This document shows, in pieces, positions 26,729-34,370 of a DNA stretch of 64,000 bases. Made by a program: the position numbers and the translations under genes. This DNA comes from an uncultured Verrucomicrobia subdivision 3 bacterium (GTDB lineage: Bacteria > Verrucomicrobiota > Verrucomicrobiia > Limisphaerales > UBA11358), in NCBI GenBank assembly GCA_903835255.1, contig CAILMI010000029.1, forward strand, positions 62,001 to 126,000, in the 5' to 3' direction. The notes beneath the pieces are model-generated. The model was not told where the DNA came from. It ran no database searches and saw nothing but the letters and a program-made list of their open reading frames with translations. The stretch's first letter is position 1. The number at the start of each line of letters is the position of its first letter.

Positions 26729-27331
26729 TCAGTTTTTTTTCAGGCACGCCCGCACCAGTTGCTCGACCGTGGCAGTCGCACCCAGCATCGCCTGGGCGGC
26801 TCGTACGGAATCATGCGCCTCGCTCTGTTTGAAGCCCAGCGCCATGAGCGCCAGCACGGCATCGTTCATCTTCTGGTCATCGGGCGACAGCCCATGCTTG
26901 GCGCTGGAGGCTTCCCAGGCGCCGACCGCGCCGACCTTGTCGCGCAGTTCAACCACGATGCGCTCCGCTGTTTTTTTACCGACCCCGGTGATCTGGGAAA
27001 GCGTTTTCACGTCGCCGCTGGCGACCGCGCCGCGAAACGCAGCCACGGAAATGCCGCTCAGGATATTCAGGGCTGTTTTGGGGCCGATGCCGCTGACGCT
27101 GTGGATGAGCAGGCGGAACAGATCCCGCTCCGCCGCGCTGGCAAAGCCGTACAGCAAATGCGCGTCCTCGCGCACGATGAGCTGGGTCAGGAGTTTCACC
27201 TCGTGGCCCAGTTGCGGCAGCTTATCAAACGAGGACAGCGGGATGAGCGCCTCATAACCGACTCCGTTCACATCCACGACAACCAGCGTGGGCAGGGCTT
27301 CAATGAGTTTACCGTGGAGAAAGGTGATCAT
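26729..27331 (-). CDS. ruvA: Holliday junction branch migration protein RuvA
   Basis: A 200-residue protein starting MITFLHGKLIEALPTLVVVD. The OB-fold domain (VVDVNGVGYEALIP) is followed by two helix-hairpin-helix motifs (LIHSVSGIGPKTALNILSG and LSQITGVGKKTAERIVVEL) that grip the junction, and a C-terminal domain (NDAVLALMALGFKQSEA) that contacts RuvB. RuvB is not in this window; ruvC lies 89 bases upstream in the same direction. The gene was probably kept with ruvC for co-expression in recombination repair. Confidence 0.95.
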   Translation of the reverse strand: MITFLHGKLIEALPTLVVVDVNGVGYEALIPLSSFDKLPQLGHEVKLLTQLIVREDAHLLYGFASAAERDLFRLLIHSVSGIGPKTALNILSGISVAAFRGAVASGDVKTLSQITGVGKKTAERIVVELRDKVGAVGAWEASSAKHGLSPDDQKMNDAVLALMALGFKQSEAHDSVRAAQAMLGATATVEQLVRACLKKN

Positions 27332-27420
27332 GAAATTTTAGGGATAAAACTGCATGCCACATCGCTTCTCGGGCACGGGGGGCGGATCAGGTTTTTGGGG
27401 CGTGAGATTTTCATGGCGGA

Positions 27421-27999
27421 TCAGATTTTTTTGAGCGGCGTCAGTCCGGGGCGCAGGTTTTCCTGCGCATGCGCCAGGGCGAGGGCCAGGGCATCGGCTG
27501 CGTCGGGCGCGGGCGGCTGGGGCAGGTTTAAGAGGCGCTGGACCATTTTGGCGACGGCGATTTTCTGGGCCGCGCCGTACCCGACGATGGCCAGCTTTAC
27601 CCGGCGCGGGGCGATCTCGTAAATATCCACGCCGGCCTCGGCGATGGCTGCCATGGCCGCGCCGCGGGCTTCCCCCATGATCAGGGCGGTCTTGAGGTTC
27701 TGCGCAAAGAAAAGCCCCTCGATCGCGCACACCTCGGGCCGGTGGTCGCTTAACACCTCCCGGAGTGTCTGCAGGATTTTGGCAAGGCAGCGCGAATGCG
27801 GCCAGGTGGCCGGACAGGAAATCGTGCCCTGCGCCAGGGTTTCTGGAAAGGGTTTGGCAAGTCGGATGACTCCATAGCCGGTGCCGCGGAGCGAGGGGTC
27901 GACCCCGAGGATCACCTGCGGGGCCAGGGCGATCCGGCGGGCCGGGGCCGGATCCGGGGAGAGGGCGCGGGAAGGCCGGCCGCTCAGGCGCCCTTTCAT
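27421..27999 (-). CDS. ruvC: Crossover junction endodeoxyribonuclease RuvC
   Basis: The start at ATG 27999 (MKGRLSGRPSR) gives 192 residues; the frame goes further upstream but family length favours this start, and even so ~30 residues precede the core VILGVDPSLRGTGYGVI. Catalytic acids are visible in GVDPS (first Asp), CAIEGLFFAQ (Glu) and PDAADALALALAH (C-terminal Asp pair region). APRRVKLAIVGYGAAQK matches the family. It resolves Holliday junctions with RuvAB. The upstream side (28000-28695) holds two repeats of family B and presumably its promoter. Confidence 0.92.
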   Translation of the reverse strand: MKGRLSGRPSRALSPDPAPARRIALAPQVILGVDPSLRGTGYGVIRLAKPFPETLAQGTISCPATWPHSRCLAKILQTLREVLSDHRPEVCAIEGLFFAQNLKTALIMGEARGAAMAAIAEAGVDIYEIAPRRVKLAIVGYGAAQKIAVAKMVQRLLNLPQPPAPDAADALALALAHAQENLRPGLTPLKKI

Positions 28000-28106
28000 C
28001 TGCTCGAATTGTTGCAGGGAAATTCCCACGGGGAAACTTTGCCAGCGGGGCCGCGGTTTCAAAAGCAAAAACGCAAAAACACAATGAAACCCGAACTCCG
28101 AAATGG

Positions 28107-28242
28107 GGTAAGGATGGCGCGCTGCGCCATCCCGGGCGCCGAGTGCCGCGTTAGACGACTAAAGTGGAGTCGCAAGGCGAGAGTTTATCCCCGTTCGTTC
28201 CGCCCTGTCGGGCGGGGGCATCGCAGCGCGATGCCCTCTACC
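28107..28242 (+). repeat. Dispersed repeat family B, copy B1
   Basis: It runs from GGTAAGGATGGCGCGCTGCG through GTTCGTTCCGCCCTGTCGGG to GGCATCGCAGCGCGATGCC and CTCTACC. The ends are short hairpins (GATGGCGCGCTGCGCCATC; GGCATCGCAGCGCGATGCC). It is flanked on the left by CCCGAACTCCGAAATGG, a word also beside copy B3. With B2 it fills much of the spacer between ruvC and the GH35 gene. Confidence 0.8.
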
Positions 28243-28349
28243 GGCTCTGCTGGGTGGGAACTCATGTTGAAGCCTTTACCGCATAAAAATTTCCCACCGC
28301 GCCACCACGCGCCGCGCTTTAATGATCTTGGCCATCCCAACGCCCCCGG

Positions 28350-28484
28350 TAGAGGACCGCCGCGCTGCGGCGTCCCCGGCGCCGAGCGCAGCGTCAGGCG
28401 CCGGAAAACAAGTCGCAAGGGAGCGTCTTATTTCCCGTTCGTTCCGCCCTGGCGGGCGGGGGCATCGCAGCGCGATGCCCCTAT
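28350..28484 (+). repeat. Dispersed repeat family B, copy B2
   Basis: It begins GGTAGAGGACCGCCGCGCTG, contains GCGCCGAGCGCAGCGTCAGG and GTTCGTTCCGCCCTGGCGGG, and ends GGCATCGCAGCGCGATGCC followed by CCTA. It is most similar to copy B3 near 35262-35400, with B1 a more diverged version in the same orientation 110 bases to the left. Frames crossing it are by-products of its GC-rich text. Confidence 0.8.
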
Positions 28485-28695
28485 CATTTTCGAAAAGGCT
28501 CGCTTCGGAATTCGGATTCAAGCCGCCAATCTTACTTGCCCTGCCTTTAGCAAGCTGCGGGGGATCTGCTGGAGTGGGCGGGGGATATTTGATTTATTTC
28601 CAAAAGCCTTGGCGCAGGGCAAAAGTGCTTTTAGATTTAAATCCCGGTAGCGGTCCCCGCACCGAATCCCGCCGGGCTACTGGGATCGGCCGAAA

Positions 28696-31242
28696 ATGAA
28701 AAATATATTAACCCGAATGCCGCAGTGGATAAGGTCATCGCGCTGCGATGCCCCCGCGCCGCATCCCGCGCGAAAGGGACTTGTGCGGGCGTCCGTTCCG
28801 GCGCCCTTCCTGACGCCCGCTGAACGCAGGCGAGGTCATCGCAGCGCGCTGACCTTACCACCCGGGCGCAAACTCCTCTTTCGGAGTTCTGGATTCATCC
28901 TGGCGGCACTGATTCTTGCCGGAACGCTGGCGGCGGCATCGGGCACCTCCACCCCGAACGACGCCGCCCAGCATGCCTTCAGTATCGGCACCCATAGTTT
29001 CCTGCTGGATGGCCAGCCCTTTCAGATCCGTTGCGGTGAAATCCATGCGCCGCGGGTGCCGCCCGAATACTGGCGGCACCGACTGCAAATGGCCAAGGCC
29101 ATGGGTTTGAACACCGTGTGCGCGTATTTATTCTGGAACCTCCACGAGCCGCGGTCGGGCGCTTACAACTGGAGCGGGGCGGCAGACGCCGCCGCGTTTT
29201 GCCGCATCGCGCAGGAGGAAGGGCTGTGGGTGATTTTGCGGCCTGGACCGTATGCCTGCGCTGAATGGGAAATGGGCGGCACGCCCTGGTGGATGCTCAA
29301 GGAGGACGGGGTGAAGCTGCGCAGCACGGATCCGCGCTATCTCGGCCCGGCCACGCGGTATCTCAAGGAGGTTGGCCGCGTACTCGGCCCCTGTCAGATC
29401 ACGCGCGGCGGCAATATCATCCTGGTGCAGGTGGAGAATGAATATGGCTTCTTCGGCAGCGACCCCGCCTATGGGGAAGCGCTGCGGCAGGCGCTGGTGG
29501 ACGCAGGCATGGAGGTGCCGCTCTTTCAATGCAATCCGCCGGATCAGATGCGGAAGGGCATGCTGACCCCTCTTTTTCAGGCGGGCAATTTTGGCAGCGA
29601 TGTGGAAAAAAACTTCGCCAAGGTCCGCCAAATCCAAAAAACCGGCCCCCTGTTCTGTAGCGAATTTTATCCCGGCTGGTTTGATACCTGGGGCCAGCCG
29701 CATCATTTAGGCAAGCCGGAGAATTATCTGCCCAACCTCAAGCGGATGCTCGATATGGGCGCGTCCTTCAGCATCTATATGGCGCACGGCGGCACCACCT
29801 TCGGATTGTGGTCCGGCTGCGACCGCCCGTTCAAGCCCGATACCTCCAGCTACGATTACGATGCGCCCATCAGCGAGGCGGGCTGGATCACCCCGAAATA
29901 TCTGGCCACCCGCGAACTGTTTTCCAAGTACCTGCTTCCGGGTGAAACCATGCCGGAACCGCCGGCGGCTAACCCGGTCATTTCACTGCCGGCGACGGCC
30001 GCTGCGGAAATTGCGCCCGTGTTCGACAATTTGCCCCAGGCCATCGCCGATGAGTTCCCGCGCACCATGGAAAAATATGACCAGGGGTACGGCTGCATCG
30101 TGTATCGCACGCAGATCCCCGCCGGCGATGCAGCGATCCTGGAAGCGGCCGCCATCCATGACTTCGGCTACGTTTTTTTGGAGGGCAAGCGGGTTGGCAC
30201 CCTGGATCGTCGCAGCAGCCTGACGTCCATCCGCTTGCCAGCGCGTCAAAAAAATACGCGACTCGACATTCTGGTGGAGCCGGCGGGGCGCATCAATTTC
30301 GGGCCGGAAATGTCGGATTCCAAAGGGCTCCTGGCGCCGGTGACGCTGGGCGGATTGGTTTTGAAAGGGTGGCAAATCTTCACTCTGCCGCTGGATGAAA
30401 AAGAGATGGGCGGATTGAAGTTTGCTGCCGGCAGCACGAAGGCGCCTGCATTTTGGCGCGCAGAAGTGGACGTCGCCACGCCCGGCGATACCTTCCTGGA
30501 TCTCCGTAACTGGGGCAAGGGCGTGGTCTGGGCCAACGGGCATTGCCTCGGACGCTTTTGGAATATCGGCCCATCCCAGACCGCCTATCTGCCGGGGTGC
30601 TGGCTGAGGGCAGGCAGGAATGAAATCATCATTTTAGACTATGTCGGTCCGCAGAGGGCCGAAATCAGCGGTCTTATAAAGCCAATACTGGACGATCTCC
30701 ATCCCGAAAAAGATTTCCGCCAGTCGCTCCGTCCGCTGGTCCGCTTGGACCTTGCCGCACTGGCGCCGGTCCATCAGGGCTCCTTTGCGCCGGGCAGTGA
30801 CACCCAGAAGATTGCCTTTGACCGGCCCGCCACGGGAAAATGGTTCTGCTTGGAAACGCTGAGCGCGCAGGATGGAAAACCCTTTGCCGCCGTCGCTGAA
30901 CTGGACTTGCTCGATGCCCAGGGCAACGCATTGAGCCACAATGGATGGACGATTCTGTCCGTGGATAGCCAAGAGCGCCTCGGGGAGGACGGTGCGGCTG
31001 AAAATGCGATTGACGGTCAGACGGCAAATGAGTGGCACACGGAATGGAAGAGCACGCAGCCGGGTCATCCGCATCAGCTGGTTTTAAATCTGGGCACATC
31101 ACAGACGATTTATGGCGTCCGCTACGTCCCCCGCCAAGGCAATGAACGCGGCCGCATCCGAGATTATCGGGTTTTTATGGGTGAATCTCTGCCGCCCGAA
31201 CGGGCTAAGGTCCAGCCGACCCCTGTCCAAACGGTCCATTGA
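28696..31242 (+). CDS. Secreted beta-galactosidase, glycoside hydrolase family 35, with C-terminal discoidin-like domain
   Basis: The GH35 catalytic barrel is clear: IRCGEIHAPRVPPEYWRHRL, AYLFWNLHEPRSGAYNWSG, VQVENEYGFFGS (acid/base Glu249 of the 848-residue frame) and CSEFYPGWFDTWG (nucleophile Glu323). Beta domains follow, and the last ~130 residues (AVAELDLLDAQGN, GVRYVPRQGNERGRI) look like an F5/8 type C carbohydrate-binding domain. A hydrophobic segment FILAALILAGTLAAASG at 68-84 is the likely signal peptide, yet ~65 residues precede it. Those residues are encoded by a copy of repeat family B; no ATG/GTG/TTG lies between the repeat and the signal peptide in this frame. Either the frame uses the upstream ATG 28696 or the insertion damaged the original start. 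It releases terminal beta-galactosyl residues outside the cytoplasm. Confidence 0.85.
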   Translation: MKNILTRMPQWIRSSRCDAPAPHPARKGLVRASVPAPFLTPAERRRGHRSALTLPPGRKLLFRSSGFILAALILAGTLAAASGTSTPNDAAQHAFSIGTHSFLLDGQPFQIRCGEIHAPRVPPEYWRHRLQMAKAMGLNTVCAYLFWNLHEPRSGAYNWSGAADAAAFCRIAQEEGLWVILRPGPYACAEWEMGGTPWWMLKEDGVKLRSTDPRYLGPATRYLKEVGRVLGPCQITRGGNIILVQVENEYGFFGSDPAYGEALRQALVDAGMEVPLFQCNPPDQMRKGMLTPLFQAGNFGSDVEKNFAKVRQIQKTGPLFCSEFYPGWFDTWGQPHHLGKPENYLPNLKRMLDMGASFSIYMAHGGTTFGLWSGCDRPFKPDTSSYDYDAPISEAGWITPKYLATRELFSKYLLPGETMPEPPAANPVISLPATAAAEIAPVFDNLPQAIADEFPRTMEKYDQGYGCIVYRTQIPAGDAAILEAAAIHDFGYVFLEGKRVGTLDRRSSLTSIRLPARQKNTRLDILVEPAGRINFGPEMSDSKGLLAPVTLGGLVLKGWQIFTLPLDEKEMGGLKFAAGSTKAPAFWRAEVDVATPGDTFLDLRNWGKGVVWANGHCLGRFWNIGPSQTAYLPGCWLRAGRNEIIILDYVGPQRAEISGLIKPILDDLHPEKDFRQSLRPLVRLDLAALAPVHQGSFAPGSDTQKIAFDRPATGKWFCLETLSAQDGKPFAAVAELDLLDAQGNALSHNGWTILSVDSQERLGEDGAAENAIDGQTANEWHTEWKSTQPGHPHQLVLNLGTSQTIYGVRYVPRQGNERGRIRDYRVFMGESLPPERAKVQPTPVQTVH
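28725..28892 (-). repeat. Dispersed repeat family B, copy B4, inside the 5' part of the GH35 gene
   Basis: Read on the minus strand it is GAACTCCGAAAGAGGAGTTT, GCGCCCGGGTGGTAAGGTC, CGGAACGGACGCCCGCACAA, then GGGGGCATCGCAGCGCGATG. This order matches copy B5 (35514-35697, plus strand) block for block. It covers codons ~10-66 of the GH35 frame, which stays open through it. Confidence 0.75.
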
Positions 31243-31276
31243 CAACCGCGCTCCTCGAGAGGACAGTCAGCTCGTG

Positions 31277-31777
31277 ATGGAAAAAAAAGGGAGGGAAGAC
31301 AGCACGGACAGCTTCTCAGAGGAGGTTTCACTAGGCCGGGAAATCCATGTTTTCGTTTTAGATGACGAACCGCTGGGATTTTATGAGTCCTTGAAGGATG
31401 TTTATACGGGGCTGGTCCAATTCCGGAAACTGAGGAATGGCGATGCGGCCCAGGTGGAGCTGTCCCAAATCCATCCCGACCTGCTCATTGCGGATCTGGA
31501 GTATCCCGGGCTGGATGGGGGGGGACTGCTGAAATTTCTGGCTCACAAAAAAGCCCGGTACCCCCTCCTGTTGTTATCGGGAAAGGGCACGCTCACACTC
31601 TTTGAAGGGTTTTGGCGAAAGGAATGTCCCCAATTGAAGGCGACCCTGGTGAGCAAGCCGCTTCAAGCCGAGGTGTTTTACCAGCATCTGGCCAGCACCC
31701 TCGCCGACCTCTCCCTTCGAGCGGGGCCGGACGCACCCCCCCGCGCATCCCGGAATCCGCTCAGGCGATCCGCCTGA
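31277..31777 (+). CDS. Stand-alone response-regulator receiver protein
   Basis: The start at ATG 31277 (MEKKGREDSTDSFSEEV) avoids overlap with the GH35 gene. The single domain has VFVLDDEPLGFYESL with the paired acids, LLIADLEYPGLDGGGLL with the phosphoacceptor Asp, LLLLSGKG with Ser in the switch position and LVSKPLQAEVF with the conserved Lys, so all receiver residues are present. No output domain follows; the tail is Pro/Arg-rich. It probably relays phosphate or binds a partner. No kinase is adjacent. The stop codon lies inside a copy of repeat family C. Confidence 0.8.
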   Translation: MEKKGREDSTDSFSEEVSLGREIHVFVLDDEPLGFYESLKDVYTGLVQFRKLRNGDAAQVELSQIHPDLLIADLEYPGLDGGGLLKFLAHKKARYPLLLLSGKGTLTLFEGFWRKECPQLKATLVSKPLQAEVFYQHLASTLADLSLRAGPDAPPRASRNPLRRSA

Positions 31778-31814
31778 AACGAACCCGGGCGAATGGAGGA
31801 TTCCGCTCGCCCTG
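31771..31814. repeat. Repeat family C, copy 1 (hairpin element)
   Basis: This 44-base element matches 35812-35855 at 39 of 44 positions by eye. Both have CGCCTGAAACGAA followed by an inverted repeat of the form GGGCGAAYGGA / TCCGYTCGCCC. Here it supplies the last codon and stop of the receiver gene and could act as a transcription terminator, although no T-run follows. Confidence 0.7.
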
Positions 31815-32511
31815 TTCCGGCTTCGGCCCCTGAGGCGCATTCCCATGGCCGGGCGTCCCCTATAGCTCCCATTTCCCACCCCAGCGCTGCCGTTTTTCCA
31901 AGATAAATTCGACCTGCATCGGGCCCCTCACGCGCCCTAAAGCGACCGAAACGTCGATAGTTTTTTCATTTACCAAGATACAAAAAGAATGGCTAGGCCC
32001 TTAAAAGCGCAGCGAAAGCGGAGAAAAAGGCTGATAATAAAGATCCGCGCCTGCAAAAGCTAAAAATACTGAAAGATTGGGAATAACGGCGCGTATTGTA
32101 AATAGAATCACTGTTTCAGGCTAACCCACCCGCCAACTCGGGCACGGATTAGTCGGATCCTAATTCAATGTCAAAAATGCCGCATAAAATGATAAAACAG
32201 AGTGAAATCCAAAGCGGAAAAAAATGCCAGCTCCCGCATCGAGAGCCCCCTCTAGGGGCCAGGGAGGAGAATGACTTGTCCTTTTTCGGAAAAGCATCCG
32301 GTTTTTTGCGGATTTTCAGGGCGACCGCGCTACAGCTTTCCCTCAGGGACGGGACGACAAGCTCGGCTTGGGTATTCCCGGCGGCATGGACGGCATCTTT
32401 CAGCATCCCCTTCGCATCCGGAGACGCTTCCAAGCCCATCGACAAGCGCTTGCGCTTTATTAATTTTTTAATCACTCCAAAAAATGCCCCCAACCATTAA
32501 AAAACAAACCA
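31815..32511. other. Long spacer at the left edge of the low-GC island
   Basis: No gene is supported. Two overlapping opposite frames (32149-32493 and 32168-32500) have no recognisable motif or signal and are not annotated. Composition becomes AT-richer to the right. CCCCCTCTAGGGGCCAGGG near 32250 can form a small hairpin. The region could hold an untranslated RNA but I see no known family. Confidence 0.4.
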
Positions 32512-32539
32512 TTGACATATGACTAGTCATAATTATCAT
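32512..32539 (+). promoter_or_regulatory. Sigma70-type promoter with a palindromic operator in its spacer
   Basis: TTGACA (32512-32517) and TATCAT (32534-32539) are separated by 16 bases. The spacer contains TATGACTAGTCATA (32518-32531), a perfect 14-base palindrome. A protein bound there would block polymerase. The next gene encodes a small possible DNA-binding protein, so self-repression is plausible but inferred. Confidence 0.6.
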
Positions 32540-32557
32540 CTTAAAAAAACAGACCCT

Positions 32558-32731
32558 ATGGCACGAAAAGCTTTTATTTTAGACCTGTCAAATCACGGCC
32601 CGCTTTCGCGCATGATTGGCGACCTCGAGCGCGACCTGCGGCTTTCGCCGTCCAAGCTGGTGGCGGAATGCCTGAGAATGGGGCTGGAGAAGAAAACAAA
32701 TTCACCCCGCAGAAAGAGCGCCGGAAAGTAA
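32558..32731 (+). CDS. Small protein, possible ribbon-helix-helix DNA-binding protein
   Basis: The frame is open from ATG 32519, but that codon lies inside the promoter, so ATG 32558 (MARKAFILDLSNHGPLSRMI) is chosen, giving 57 residues. The pattern is a short strand (KAFILDLS), a helix (PLSRMIGDLERDLRL), a turn (SPSK) and a second helix (LVAECLRMGLEKK), with a basic tail. This fits a ribbon-helix-helix (CopG/Arc-like) fold by layout, though I do not recognise a family. The palindrome in its promoter would suit a dimeric RHH autoregulator. Confidence 0.5.
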   Translation: MARKAFILDLSNHGPLSRMIGDLERDLRLSPSKLVAECLRMGLEKKTNSPRRKSAGK

Positions 32732-32789
32732 AAGGATCAACCCGCAACCCCAGTCCCACCAGGCTGATTTAAAAATGTGACAATTAAGA

Positions 32790-32842
32790 TTGACATAATT
32801 TATCACATATAACATAATTTTGTATCCTTAACGGATACAAAA
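32790..32842 (+). promoter_or_regulatory. Promoter followed by a perfect inverted repeat at the transcription start
   Basis: TTGACA (32790-32795) and CATAAT (32813-32818) have a 17-base spacer. Directly after it lies TTTTGTATCC-TTAAC-GGATACAAAA (32818-32842), two perfect 10-base arms around five bases, covering the expected start site. It could be an operator or a 5' hairpin in the mRNA of the secreted protein that starts at 32869. Confidence 0.6.
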
Positions 32843-32868
32843 CAAAAAACAAAAAAACGTAAATACAC

Positions 32869-33456
32869 ATGAAAATGAATAAAGTTATTGTAAATATGGC
32901 ATTGGCGGCTGGGCTTCTGGCCTTTGCTCCCATTCAAACTCAGGCCGGACTGGTCATTGATAACAGCCTGGTAAGTCCCTTTAAGGTGAAGCTTGTTGGC
33001 TCTTATGTGAATGATAAAAATAAAATCGTTAAAGTCAGCATATCGAATAAAGATATTTTGAGCGACCTGGGCGCTCCGAAAAACTCACAGCTGGCTTATT
33101 GGGAAAGCGACATAGTCGTAATTAACAATAAGGCTATTTGGGATGATGGATTTGCTTTTATTTCATTCGATTCCTACACATATAACCAGATTGACGGTAA
33201 AAATGGCTCCTCTAAATATGCTGAAAACGGATTGGTGAATGTAGCGTATGAAGGAACTGATTTCAGTTTTGACGTTAATGGAGTTTATAATTACCACTAT
33301 TATGAATCTGTCACCAAAAACGGGGATTTTAACGTAGCTGAAGATTTTAAATCTTCAAGCTTGACTGGTTCTGGTTATGATAACGCCAGTGATTTGACAT
33401 TACCTGTAACCGGTTCTTGGGCAGGTGGCGGCAGCGGTAATATTAGTGCAAACTGA
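32869..33456 (+). CDS. Secreted protein of unknown function, low GC
   Basis: A 195-residue protein with a clear signal peptide (NKVIVNMALAAGLLAFAPIQ, cleavage likely at TQA-GL). The mature chain is rich in Asn, Asp, Ser, Tyr and Lys and seems all beta (FKVKLVGSYVNDKNKIVKVS, FAFISFDSYTY, FDVNGVYNYHYYES), ending in a Gly/Ser-rich GGGSGNISAN. No PEP-CTERM tail or lipobox. Its codons are much AT-richer than the housekeeping genes in this window, which suggests recent transfer. It has its own promoter and a strong terminator, so it is a single-gene unit. Function unknown. Confidence 0.8.
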   Translation: MKMNKVIVNMALAAGLLAFAPIQTQAGLVIDNSLVSPFKVKLVGSYVNDKNKIVKVSISNKDILSDLGAPKNSQLAYWESDIVVINNKAIWDDGFAFISFDSYTYNQIDGKNGSSKYAENGLVNVAYEGTDFSFDVNGVYNYHYYESVTKNGDFNVAEDFKSSSLTGSGYDNASDLTLPVTGSWAGGGSGNISAN

Positions 33457-33472
33457 TTTGCTTTGGGGTTCC

Positions 33473-33516
33473 AGCCGGTTCAGGGTGGCGCAGGCCATTT
33501 TGAACCGGCTTTTTTA
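33473..33516 (+). terminator. Rho-independent terminator
   Basis: Arms AGCCGGTTCA (33473-33482) and TGAACCGGCT (33501-33510) pair perfectly and are followed by a T-run (33510-33515). It lies 17 bases after the stop of the secreted-protein gene. Confidence 0.85.
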
Positions 33517-33545
33517 TTCTTATTTCCGTTTTTACAATTAATGGC

Positions 33546-34121
33546 ATGAGACTTAATACAACCATCGGACTGATACTGACGGGATTGGCGGGTCTTTTTG
33601 GAATCCTCTTTTTGAAGCATCTTTCCACACCCGTTTCACAAACACTCCCCCTATCCTTATCAGCTTCACCGTCTGGAGTTCCCCAGCAAGAAACTAAACC
33701 CCTCACTGTCAAACTTCGCGATGCCCATCAGGCAGCCGTCGCGCCACAGGCCTCACCGCCTCTGATTGTCACCGCAGCGCCTCCCGCGATTGTGGATGCG
33801 GCCGCGCTGGCAGAGGAGCAGCGCGCCTCCATCCAGGCGCGCATCGCCCATCTCAATGAATTGGAAGCCAAGGACGATTCCGCCTCCTTGCAGGCCATTC
33901 TTTCGGAACTGACCAACCCGGAAATTGAAATCCGCGCCGCGGCGATTGAATCCACTATCCAGTTCCAAAGCCGCGACGCCATCCCCGTGCTGGCCGATCT
34001 GGCGGCCCACACTTCGAACCCCCAAGAGAAGCAGGCGCTGTTGGATGCCGCTGAATTTCTCAAGCTGCCCACCATGACGGAAATCCGGGTGCAAAAATCC
34101 AAAGCTGGAAACCTTCAGTAA
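33546..34121 (+). CDS. Membrane-anchored protein with HEAT-like helices
   Basis: A 191-residue protein with an N-terminal anchor or signal segment (TIGLILTGLAGLFGILFLKH), a Pro/Ser/Ala-rich linker of ~60 residues, a charged helix (LAEEQRASIQARIAHLNELE) and two helix pairs of HEAT type (LQAILSELTNPEIEIRAAAI and AIPVLADLAAHTSNPQEKQA). HEAT repeats usually mediate protein contacts; with the anchor it would face the periplasm. No family recognised. GC content is nearer the genome norm than its left neighbour. Confidence 0.7.
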   Translation: MRLNTTIGLILTGLAGLFGILFLKHLSTPVSQTLPLSLSASPSGVPQQETKPLTVKLRDAHQAAVAPQASPPLIVTAAPPAIVDAAALAEEQRASIQARIAHLNELEAKDDSASLQAILSELTNPEIEIRAAAIESTIQFQSRDAIPVLADLAAHTSNPQEKQALLDAAEFLKLPTMTEIRVQKSKAGNLQ

Positions 34122-34313
34122 AAATACTGAATCCGGCCGTTATAAAAACAAGGGAAACCGGCGAGAAGCCTCCATTACCATTTCCGCCGCCCGTCAGATC
34201 TGTTTCATCTAATTACCGACGGGTTCTTGCTGATTTTTCAAACCGTAACCGGGTTTTTTGAAATTTTCGAAGTATATAGGCTGTGTGACCCAACTGCGGC
34301 GGCACGGCTCCAT

Positions 34314-34346
34314 GAAAAAGCCCAAGCTCATAGGGAGCTTGGGCTT
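34314..34346 (-). terminator. Rho-independent terminator of the lipoprotein gene
   Basis: AAGCCCAAGCTC and GAGCTTGGGCTT form a perfect 12-base stem with a short loop. Read leftward, the stem is followed by TTTTTC. It sits 25 bases past the stop of the gene at 34371-34880. Confidence 0.85.
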
Positions 34347-34370
34347 ACTGGAGGAACCAGTTTTTCTCAA

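Noticed and set aside
27338-28084. 248-residue leftward frame over ruvC
   Set aside because: It overlaps ruvC in another frame; Pro/Arg-rich shadow.
28185-28521. Small frames in the spacer between ruvC and the GH35 gene
   Set aside because: They translate copies of repeat family B; similar words recur only because the repeats are similar.
28107-28892. Possible CRISPR array from the regularly placed repeats
   Set aside because: Units are 135-170 bp, imperfect, in mixed orientation and without spacers of constant length; no cas gene is present.
32149-32500. Two overlapping ~110-residue frames on opposite strands
   Set aside because: No signal, motif, start context or neighbour logic supports either; left as spacer.
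32776-32807. CRP-like site from TGTGA and TCACA
   Set aside because: The half-sites are 22 bases apart, far beyond the normal six to eight, so the match is likely chance.
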